From positions 1 to 64,000 of the forward strand of contig JADJYJ010000028.1 in the NCBI GenBank assembly GCA_016719785.1: a DNA stretch of 64,000 nucleotides, written 5' to 3'. This document shows, piece by piece, positions 55,078 to 61,750 of the stretch. The notes beneath the pieces are model-generated. The model saw only the letters and a program-made list of their open reading frames with translations. It was not told the origin of the DNA and searched no databases. Every line of letters begins with the position of its first letter. The first letter of the stretch is position 1. This DNA comes from Candidatus Amarolinea dominans. GTDB taxonomy: Bacteria > Chloroflexota > Anaerolineae > SSC4 > Amarolineaceae. The position numbers and the translations under genes are program-made.

Positions 55078-56067
55078 ATGTCTGATTCACGCCCCGGCCT
55101 GCGCCTGGCGATCATCATCGTCAACTGGAACGTGCGCCAGCTGCTGGCCGGCTGCCTGACCGCCATCGCCGCCAGTCAACGGCCGCCGGGGCAGAGCTGG
55201 GAGGTGTGGGTGGTGGACAACGCCTCGGCCGATGGCAGCGCGGACATGGTGGCGAGCGAGTTTCCCTGGGCACACCTGCTGCGCAGCGCCGAAAACCTGG
55301 GTTTTGCACGCGGCAACAACGCGGCCCTGCGCCAGATCGGCTTCGATGCGGCTTTCACCCCGCCTGCGGCCGACGCACTGCCCGATTTCGTGCTCCTGCT
55401 CAACCCCGACACGGCCGTCTCGCCGACGGCCGTGTCCGCGATGGTGCAGTTCCTGGCCGATCACCCGAACGCGGGCGGCTGCGGCGCGCAACTGGCCTAC
55501 GATGATGGTCGTTTTCAACATGGCGCCTTTCGCTTTCCTGACCTCTGGCAGCTCTTCTTCGATTTTTTCCCCCTGCACGGCCGCCTGCTGGCGTCGCGCC
55601 TGAACGGCCGCTATCCCCGCGCCTGGTACGCGGCCGGCCAGCCCTTCCCGATTGACGCGGCCCTGGGCGCGGCGCTGATGGTGGCCGGGCAGGCGATCGA
55701 GGCCGTGGGGCTGCTGGACGAGCGCTACTTCATGTACTGCGAGGAGATTGACTGGTGCTGGCGTCTGCACGACGCGGGTTGGCCGCTGTGGTGCGTGCCC
55801 GCGGCGCGCGTCATCCATTTCGAGGGTCAGAGCACGCGCCAGTTCCGGGGCGAGATGATCGTGGCGCTCTGGCGCAGCCGCTTGCGCCTGTATGCTATCC
55901 GCTATAGCCCCCTGCGGCGCCGCGTGGCGCGGGCCATCGTGCGCGTCGGCATGACGCTGGAGAGCCGCCGCGCCCGGCAGCAGTCGGCGCGTGGCACACT
56001 GACCGCCGCCGAACTCGCGCTACGCCTGGACGCCTACGGCCGCGTCGCGGCCCTGGCGCGCAGCTAA
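55078..56067 (+). CDS. Family 2 glycosyltransferase (rhamnosyltransferase-like)
   Basis: 329 residues: AIIIVNWNVRQLLAGCL, WVVDNASADGSADMV, SAENLGFARGNNAALR, LLLNPDTAVSP (metal-binding DxD-like) and FMYCEEIDWCWRLHDAGW. GT-A fold of the type that adds deoxysugars to cell-surface glycans. Second glycosyltransferase follows at 56206. Confidence 0.9.
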   Translation: MSDSRPGLRLAIIIVNWNVRQLLAGCLTAIAASQRPPGQSWEVWVVDNASADGSADMVASEFPWAHLLRSAENLGFARGNNAALRQIGFDAAFTPPAADALPDFVLLLNPDTAVSPTAVSAMVQFLADHPNAGGCGAQLAYDDGRFQHGAFRFPDLWQLFFDFFPLHGRLLASRLNGRYPRAWYAAGQPFPIDAALGAALMVAGQAIEAVGLLDERYFMYCEEIDWCWRLHDAGWPLWCVPAARVIHFEGQSTRQFRGEMIVALWRSRLRLYAIRYSPLRRRVARAIVRVGMTLESRRARQQSARGTLTAAELALRLDAYGRVAALARS

Positions 56068-56083
56068 TCCTGCAATTCGTCAT

Positions 56084-56135
56084 GCGATTTGCGCCCTGGC
56101 GCCCTGGCGGCTTTGCGTTAGAAATTCAACGCAAG
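56084..56135. repeat. Remnant of the AACGCAA inverted-repeat family
   Basis: TTGCGTT-AGAAATTC-AACGCAA and the neighbouring GCGCCCTGGCGCCCTGGC resemble the element at 5711-5793. It occupies the gap between the two glycosyltransferase genes. Confidence 0.5.
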
Positions 56136-56205
56136 GGTGCAATGCCGGTTGGCGCCGGGCGCCTGAGCAGTTGCCGTAATTCTTTCACGGAGAACACCGT
56201 TACTT

Positions 56206-56967
56206 ATGACACCATCTCTGACCGTGGTCATCCTGACCAAGAATGAGGCCCGCCATATCACCGACTGCATCGCCAGCGCGGCCTGGGCCGACCGCGTGGT
56301 GGTTTCAGACTCGTTCAGCGATGATGGCACGCCCGCACTGGCACAGGCCGCGGGCGCGCAGGTCATGCAGCGGCCGTTCGAGGGCTGGGCGCGGCAGCGC
56401 AACCATGCCCTGGACGCGGTGGAGGCCGATTGGATTTTCTTCCTGGATGCGGATGAGCGTATCACGCCGGAGCTGGCGACGGAACTGCGCGCGGTGATTC
56501 AGCGCAGCGAGGTGGGATGGTGGGCGCCGCGTCACAACTTCATCGTGGGCAAGCGCATGGGCCATGCCGGTTGGTACCCTGATTATCAACTGCGCCTATT
56601 GAAGCGCGGGGCCGCACGCTACGACCTGTCAAGGCCGGTGCATGAAGTGGTAGAACTGGACGGCGCCGAAGGACATCTGCGCCATCATCTGCTGCACTAC
56701 AACTACGATTCATGGGCGCAGTTTCACGCCAAGCAGGCGCGCTACGCCGCGTATGAGGCGGGCATCCTCAAACAACGCGGCCTGCGTCCCCGTTTTCACA
56801 ACTACATTTTGCAGCCCCTGCGCGAGTTCCGCCGCCGCTACATCACCCTGTCCGGCTGGCGTGACGGCTGGCACGGACTGCGCCTCAGCGCGCTGATGGC
56901 GTACTACACCTATGTGACGTATGTGGACCTGGCAAAGCTCTGGCGCACGTCCGCCGCGCAGCAGTAG
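56206..56967 (+). CDS. Family 2 glycosyltransferase (WaaE/KdtX-like)
   Basis: 253 residues: TVVILTKNEARHITDCIAS, VVSDSFSDDGT, FEGWARQRNHALDAV, WIFFLDADERITPEL (DxD) and HEVVELDGAEGHLRHHLLHY. This subfamily glycosylates cell-envelope cores. GGAG lies 13 bp before the ATG. Confidence 0.9.
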   Translation: MTPSLTVVILTKNEARHITDCIASAAWADRVVVSDSFSDDGTPALAQAAGAQVMQRPFEGWARQRNHALDAVEADWIFFLDADERITPELATELRAVIQRSEVGWWAPRHNFIVGKRMGHAGWYPDYQLRLLKRGAARYDLSRPVHEVVELDGAEGHLRHHLLHYNYDSWAQFHAKQARYAAYEAGILKQRGLRPRFHNYILQPLREFRRRYITLSGWRDGWHGLRLSALMAYYTYVTYVDLAKLWRTSAAQQ

Positions 56968-57061
56968 GGCTGTGCCTGCGGCGCATGGGGGTGCATACTC
57001 CACGAGAGCGGCCATGAATAGTGGCCCGGCGTCACCGCCGGGCCACTGGGTTGATCCGATG

Positions 57062-57538
57062 CTAACTCTTCGCCGCCAGGCCGAGGCGTCGGAGGATTTG
57101 CGGCATCCCCTGGTCAATGAGTTGGGTAAGCTCCTGCGCGCACCGTTCATACTCGGGTAACGGCTGCCCATAAGGGTCCTTGACATCATGGTGTTGCCCG
57201 CTCATTTCGGTGAGCAGGTAGACCTTTCCCAGGTGCTGGGGTGTCGTGTAGAAGATCGAGCGCCGGTGCGCCTCCTCCATCACCAGCACAATGTCCGCGG
57301 TCTTGACGTCGGCGATTTCCAGGGAATGCGCCACATGATCGCCAATGTCAATCCCGCGCTGGGCCAACGTCGTTACCGCGTTGGCGCTGGCCGGCTGGCC
57401 CACCAACGCGTAGACGCCCGCAGACGCCACGCTGACCTGGTCGGCCAGCCCAAGTTCTTGCAAACGGTGGCGCAGCAGGCCGGTCGCCATCGGTGAGCGG
57501 CAGACATTGCCGGTGCATACAAAAAGGACTCGCTTCAC
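57062..57538 (-). CDS. Low-molecular-weight protein-tyrosine phosphatase
   Basis: 158 residues with the active-site loop VCTGNVCRSPMA (CX5R, Cys11-type position) and catalytic acid in VKDPYGQPLPEY. Removes phosphate from tyrosine, or belongs to the related arginine phosphatases. It follows hpf by 3 bp. Confidence 0.93.
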   Translation of the reverse strand: MKRVLFVCTGNVCRSPMATGLLRHRLQELGLADQVSVASAGVYALVGQPASANAVTTLAQRGIDIGDHVAHSLEIADVKTADIVLVMEEAHRRSIFYTTPQHLGKVYLLTEMSGQHHDVKDPYGQPLPEYERCAQELTQLIDQGMPQILRRLGLAAKS

Positions 57539-57541
57539 AGT

Positions 57542-58111
57542 TCAGGCCATCTCCGGCTGCAAGAGACCAAAGTCGCCATCCGCGCGGCGGTAGATGACGT
57601 TGACGCGGTTGTCATCCACATTGAAGAAGACAAAGAAATCGTGCCCCAGCAGTTCCATCTGCTCGGCGGCCTCTTCGGGGCCCATCGGGCTGATCGGGAA
57701 ACGCTTGGTGCGCACGATCCTGCCGGACGTGACGCCTTCTTCGGCCGCCATGGACTCCATCTCCTCGGCCGCGCTCTGCATCTGCTCGGCGCGCTCCAAT
57801 TCACGCCCGCGCCCGCGCTGGCGCTTGTCCTTGTAGCGCTTGACCTGGCGGTTGATCTTGTCCACCACGGCGTCAATGGACGCGAACATATCGTCGCTTT
57901 TCTCTTCCGCGCGCAGGATGGAGCCATTGCTGCGCAACGTGACCTGGGCCACCTGACGATCCCCGGCCCGTCTCGAATTCTGCGTGGTCAACTCCACGCG
58001 GGCTTCCTGGATGTCGGGCAGGTAGCGATCCAGGCGGCCCACCTTCTTCTCAACGTACTGCTGCAGCCAGTCGGTTATTTCAACATTCTTGCCAGTGATG
58101 TGCAGTTCCAT
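57542..58111 (-). CDS. hpf: Ribosome hibernation promoting factor, long form
   Basis: 189 residues: N-terminal S30AE/YfiA domain (MELHITGKNVEITDWLQQY, DRQVAQVTLRSNGSILRAEE, KINRQVKRYKDKR), a charged linker, and the C-terminal dimerisation domain FVFFNVDDNRVNVIYRR of long HPF. Dimerises 70S ribosomes in stationary phase. Start ATG 58111 follows GAGAGGCAGAA. Confidence 0.95.
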   Translation of the reverse strand: MELHITGKNVEITDWLQQYVEKKVGRLDRYLPDIQEARVELTTQNSRRAGDRQVAQVTLRSNGSILRAEEKSDDMFASIDAVVDKINRQVKRYKDKRQRGRGRELERAEQMQSAAEEMESMAAEEGVTSGRIVRTKRFPISPMGPEEAAEQMELLGHDFFVFFNVDDNRVNVIYRRADGDFGLLQPEMA

Positions 58112-58171
58112 TTCTGCCTCTCTTTCGTATGACACCCTGTCAGGGTGTGAAATTGGCCCTGAGACTGTTTC

Positions 58172-59011
58172 TCAAGGCGAGGGTTGATCGTCCAGCAAGG
58201 CATGGGCCGGTGTGTGCGACGACCAACGTGCGCGCGCCAGGGTGAAGGCCCACACCTGTTGGGCGCCGGCTGCGACCAGGGCCGCGGCGCACGCGCCCAG
58301 GGTCGAACCGGTGGTACAAACATCGTCAATGAGCACGAAGCGGCGGCCAGGCGCCAGGTTGGCCTGCTCCGGGCGGATGCCAAAGGCGTCGGCGACATTT
58401 TCCCGGCGTGCCTGGGCCTGCAAGGTGACCTGCGGCGTGGTTTGGCGTGTGCGCACCAGCAGGCTGCCGTCTACCGGCACCCCCACGGCCGGCCCAATGA
58501 CCGCGGCCAGCAGTTGCGATTGGTTGTAGCCGCGCTCGCGTTCACGCGCGGGGTGCAGAGGCACCGGCACGATGGCGTCTGGCGGCTGTGGCAAATGGCG
58601 CCAACTGGGCAGCATCAGTTCGGCCAGGGGCCGCGCCAGGTCGCGCGCCTGTTTGTACTTCAGCGCGTGGATGGCAGGGCGGACCGGGCCTTCGAACAAG
58701 AGCGCGGCGCGGATGCCGCTCAACGCTGGGGTTTGCTGCGCACACGACGCGCACGACCGCCCGTTGATTCCAGGCTGGCCGCAGCGCTCGCACCAGGGCG
58801 GGGCCAGGCGCGTCACCGTCCTGCGGCACGCCAAACAGAGGCGACCGCCGGGCTGCCCGCGCTGCTCGCAACTGACACAGCGCGGCGGAAAGAGCATGTC
58901 CAGCAAAGTTTGCGACAGCGACGCCCAGGAAAACCCGCGCGGCGACGCGCCGTCGTTGGTCGTCGGCTGGGGGAGGATCATGCCAGGGATTTGGTGTTGA
59001 CGGTTCGACAT
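58172..59011 (-). CDS. comF: ComF-family phosphoribosyltransferase-like protein
   Basis: ~279 residues: two zinc-binding pairs (CVSCEQRGQPGGRLCLAC, CERCGQPGINGRSCASC), AIHALKYKQARDLARPLAEL, PVPLHPARERERGYNQSQLL, and the PRPP loop FVLIDDVCTTGSTLGAC. ComF acts in DNA uptake in competent bacteria. The start is uncertain (ATG 59011 or 58981, GTG 59023). A perfect ACACCCTG-T-CAGGGTGT hairpin lies 24 bp past its stop. Confidence 0.9.
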   Translation of the reverse strand: MSNRQHQIPGMILPQPTTNDGASPRGFSWASLSQTLLDMLFPPRCVSCEQRGQPGGRLCLACRRTVTRLAPPWCERCGQPGINGRSCASCAQQTPALSGIRAALLFEGPVRPAIHALKYKQARDLARPLAELMLPSWRHLPQPPDAIVPVPLHPARERERGYNQSQLLAAVIGPAVGVPVDGSLLVRTRQTTPQVTLQAQARRENVADAFGIRPEQANLAPGRRFVLIDDVCTTGSTLGACAAALVAAGAQQVWAFTLARARWSSHTPAHALLDDQPSP

Positions 59012-59041
59012 AAGCCGGGCCACTCGTCATCGCATCGGATA

Positions 59042-59129
59042 GGAATGAGAATCAAATAAGTGTCCGCTTTGGTGCTGTCTGAATGCTCAGAATTTGTTCG
59101 GAACTGGACAGTCAAAAAATTCTCATTCC
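59042..59129. mobile_element. 88-bp MITE-like element, copy 2
   Basis: Same inverted ends (GGAATGAGAAT, ATTCTCATTCC) and identical length to copy 1, with about five differences. It is flanked by ATA on both sides (59039-59041 and 59130-59132), a different 3-bp duplication from copy 1, which points to independent insertions. Confidence 0.85.
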
Positions 59130-59227
59130 ATAGGACATGGCGCTTGGGGTTCGCAAAAGCATCAACTGTCACCTCGCAGCCGCGAAAACGCTGCGAGACA
59201 CGAGAGTCAGTGTCATGCGAACCCTGA

Positions 59228-59428
59228 TTACTGCGTTGGAAAAAGGCTCTGCCAGGCCGTGATGATCCAGACTCGCAGGTCATCACCCATGATCAGCAGA
59301 ATAGCCAGGACGACGACCGCGATGAGAATCAGAATCAGCGCGAATTCGGCGAAGCTTTGCCCTTCATCATGCCCTTCATCATGGCGCCGTTGATCGCGCG
59401 GCCCGCGGGCGAGCCTGTGCTCGTGCAT
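59228..59428 (-). CDS. Flp/TadE-type type IV pilin-like protein
   Basis: 66 residues: a basic N-terminal leader, then DEG|QSFAEFALILILIAVVVLAIL. The Gly before the cleavage point and Glu at +5 of the mature part match the prepilin-peptidase site, and a single hydrophobic helix follows. Start ATG 59428 has GGAG seven bases upstream. The prepilin peptidase at 25521 could process it. HDEG is duplicated in the leader by a 12-bp DNA repeat. Confidence 0.8.
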   Translation of the reverse strand: MHEHRLARGPRDQRRHDEGHDEGQSFAEFALILILIAVVVLAILLIMGDDLRVWIITAWQSLFPTQ

Positions 59429-59483
59429 TTACTTACTCCGGCGTCGCCCGAGGCAACGCACAATGTGTCTGCTGCGCGGGAGT

Positions 59484-60188
59484 TCAGGCATCGGCTGTTG
59501 TATCTTGCAGGCGTACCCACCCGCGTCGCAGAGCCAACACCGCAGCCTGCGTGCGGTCATTAACCGCCAGCTTGCGCAGGATCGAGCTCATATGATTCTT
59601 CACCGTCTGGCGGCTGATGCCCAGCTCGCGCGCAATTTCCTTGTTGCTGGCGCCGCGCGTGATGTATTGCAGGATTTCCATCTCCCGCGGTGAAAGGGGC
59701 ACGAACATCTCATCGGCCGATTCGCCAAACACGGCCAACTCCTCGAAGTGCTTGCGGATCCATTGCGCCACCTGCGGGCGTCCCATGATGATATCTTCGA
59801 TGACGAAGTTGCCGGCCGCTGCCGCCCGAACGGCGGTCACAAGCTCGGAGGGCATGACATCTTTGGGGAAATAGGCGGCCGCGCCGGCGCGCAGCGCATG
59901 GAACAACTGCTCATCATCGTGATAGGCGGTCAGGACAATCACGGCAATGGTTTCATTGTTTGTCTTGATCAGGCGTGTGGCCTGCAAGCCATTGAGGGAC
60001 GGCAGGTTGATGTCCATCAAGATCACATCCGGCTTCAACTGCGGTGCTTTGTCCACCGCCACCTGCCCGTCGGCGATCTCGCCCACCACCGTGAAGTCAG
60101 GTTCCAGCTCCAGTACGCGCCGCAACCCCTGTCCAAAGAGTGGATGATCCTCGACAATCAAGATCCGAATCGTTCTTTTCTCAGCCAT
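59484..60188 (-). CDS. NarL/LuxR-family response regulator
   Basis: 234 residues: receiver IRILIVEDHPLFGQGLRRVL, phospho-Asp in VILMDINLPSLNGLQATR, VLTAYHDDE, and a LuxR-type helix-turn-helix (LSPREMEILQYITRGASNKE then ISRQTVKNHMSSILRKLAV). AGGAG is nine bases before ATG 60188. It lies 96 bp after the sensor-kinase-like gene. Confidence 0.94.
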   Translation of the reverse strand: MAEKRTIRILIVEDHPLFGQGLRRVLELEPDFTVVGEIADGQVAVDKAPQLKPDVILMDINLPSLNGLQATRLIKTNNETIAVIVLTAYHDDEQLFHALRAGAAAYFPKDVMPSELVTAVRAAAAGNFVIEDIIMGRPQVAQWIRKHFEELAVFGESADEMFVPLSPREMEILQYITRGASNKEIARELGISRQTVKNHMSSILRKLAVNDRTQAAVLALRRGWVRLQDTTADA

Positions 60189-60284
60189 TGGCATTTCTCC
60201 TTGATCTGTTGGCCGCGGTGCGCTGCGTGCAACCAACGGCGCGACTGGTAGGGGCAGTCGCTCTGAACATTCGCAGACATGCAA

Positions 60285-61145
60285 TCATGACACATCGGTG
60301 GGGACGCGCAGGGTCAACGTGGTGCCCTGGCCGGGCGCGCTGGTGATCTGCAGACGCGCCTGCAGGAGTTCGGCCCATTCCTGCATATCTATCAAACCGC
60401 TGGCATCCACCAAGTCTTCCGGTGCGAAACCGCGCCCGTGGTCGCTGATCTGAATGATCCAGTAGCGATCCAGACTGCTCAACGCCAGCAGGGCATGGCC
60501 GGTGCGCGCGTGGCGTGCCACATTGCGCAGCCCTTCCTGGATGATGCGAAAAATCGCTAACTCGACGGTGACCGGCAAGCGCGGTAGGCTGACGGCGCTG
60601 TTGATGGACACACGGATGCCATAGTGATCAGAAAAGCGCTGGGCATAGCGCGTCAGGGTCGCAGCCAGCCCCAGTTCCTGCAGCAGCGGCGGCGTCTGCA
60701 AATCACTCAGCAGCCAGCGCAGCTCTTCCAGGCTGGCGCGCAGCTCATTTTCCAGGCTGATCAGCCCTTTTTCAACGGTGAGCGGCTCGTTGCGCAGTAG
60801 CAGCCGGCATGCAGCCAACTCAACGGCTGCATTGGCCAGGAGTTGACCGGTTGACTTGAGTGAGGCCGCAATGCGTTCCTGGATCTGCTCCTGACGGCGC
60901 ACCAGGCGAAGATGATCCTGTGCCTTGTCGCGGTCATGGCCGTCACCACACCAAGCGCTGCGCGCGGCGCGCAGCAACTTGAGCGACGGCAATATGGATG
61001 GCAACCGGCTGTGCTCAGCCTGATCATCGGGCTGCGTGAACAAGGCCAGGAGTCGAGCCTCGGCTTCGGCGAGGATCTGCTCTCCCTGCTTGATCAGGTC
61101 CGGCGCCTCTGTGGGCGCCGCAGACACGGCAGCCAGATCGTTCAT
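60285..61145 (-). CDS. DegS/NarX-like sensor kinase lacking the phosphoacceptor histidine
   Basis: 286 residues, no membrane helix. The dimerisation helix reads ERIAASLKSTGQLLANAAVEL where active kinases of this class have an ELHDG-type box, so the His is absent (Ser-Leu-Lys-Ser-Thr). The HATPase domain is intact: FRIIQEGLRNVARHARTGH (N-box) and IIQISDHGRGFAPEDL (G1). It may be a pseudokinase that binds ATP or controls the downstream regulator, perhaps as a phosphatase. Confidence 0.88.
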   Translation of the reverse strand: MNDLAAVSAAPTEAPDLIKQGEQILAEAEARLLALFTQPDDQAEHSRLPSILPSLKLLRAARSAWCGDGHDRDKAQDHLRLVRRQEQIQERIAASLKSTGQLLANAAVELAACRLLLRNEPLTVEKGLISLENELRASLEELRWLLSDLQTPPLLQELGLAATLTRYAQRFSDHYGIRVSINSAVSLPRLPVTVELAIFRIIQEGLRNVARHARTGHALLALSSLDRYWIIQISDHGRGFAPEDLVDASGLIDMQEWAELLQARLQITSAPGQGTTLTLRVPTDVS

Positions 61146-61454
61146 GATGGTTTTGTGGTCTTTCTACAACGGTCAACCAGTCGCTTCGTACGGAGGTGGG
61201 CTGTGGTCGTAGGTTAAGTTCGCGTCAAGCCTCTCATGAGTATTGTACCATCAGTTGCGTGGAGATGCAACCAAATAGTAGCGGCCGCCTGAAACTGATG
61301 AAGAACAGGATCACGTGCGCAAATTGTAACATACCTCTGTGAAGACGCCAAACCACCCCGCCCGGCGACTGCAAGTCGCTGCAACGGCTGCGAAGCCCAT
61401 CTGCGTGGGCTGTGTGCATCCAGGACGGAAATGCACCCGGCGTGCTATGATCTG

Positions 61455-61483
61455 TTGACAAAGCTGCGCCAACTGCGTATAAT
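61455..61483 (+). promoter_or_regulatory. Consensus sigma-70-type promoter of the M6 protease gene
   Basis: TTGACA (61455-61460), exactly 17 bp, TATAAT (61478-61483). Predicted leader ~260 nt. Nothing else identified in 61146-61454. Confidence 0.85.
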
Positions 61484-61635
61484 CTGGCATGGGCACGTGA
61501 CCGGACGAAAAGCACGCTGCCAAGACTTCCCAATTCTTAGGTTCCCCAATCATGTTTTGCGTGTTCCCAGCGACGTACGCGCACCTGTATTTGCGTGCGC
61601 GGCTGACATCAACCGGACGCAACAGCCGCCAGTCG

Positions 61636-61659
61636 AAGGAGGTGATGACGCTTCAGTAA
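61636..61659 (+). promoter_or_regulatory. Strong Shine-Dalgarno with five-codon upstream frame in the leader
   Basis: AAGGAGGTGAT (61636-61646) is an 11-base match to the anti-Shine-Dalgarno end of 16S rRNA. ATG at 61645 overlaps it and opens only MTLQ and TAA (61657-61659). It may stall or hold ribosomes upstream of the protease gene, whose own site is AAGGA at 61739-61744. Confidence 0.45.
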
Positions 61660-61750
61660 TTCTCGCTGCCTGTTCCTGGACACAACCCATCGCGGGTCAT
61701 GATCCATTGTTCGCGTTCCCAAAGAACCAATCTCCAAAGAAGGAACTCAG

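Noticed and set aside
58172..59059. Plus-strand 291-codon frame opposite comF
   Set aside because: Antisense shadow; the minus-strand frame has all ComF motifs.
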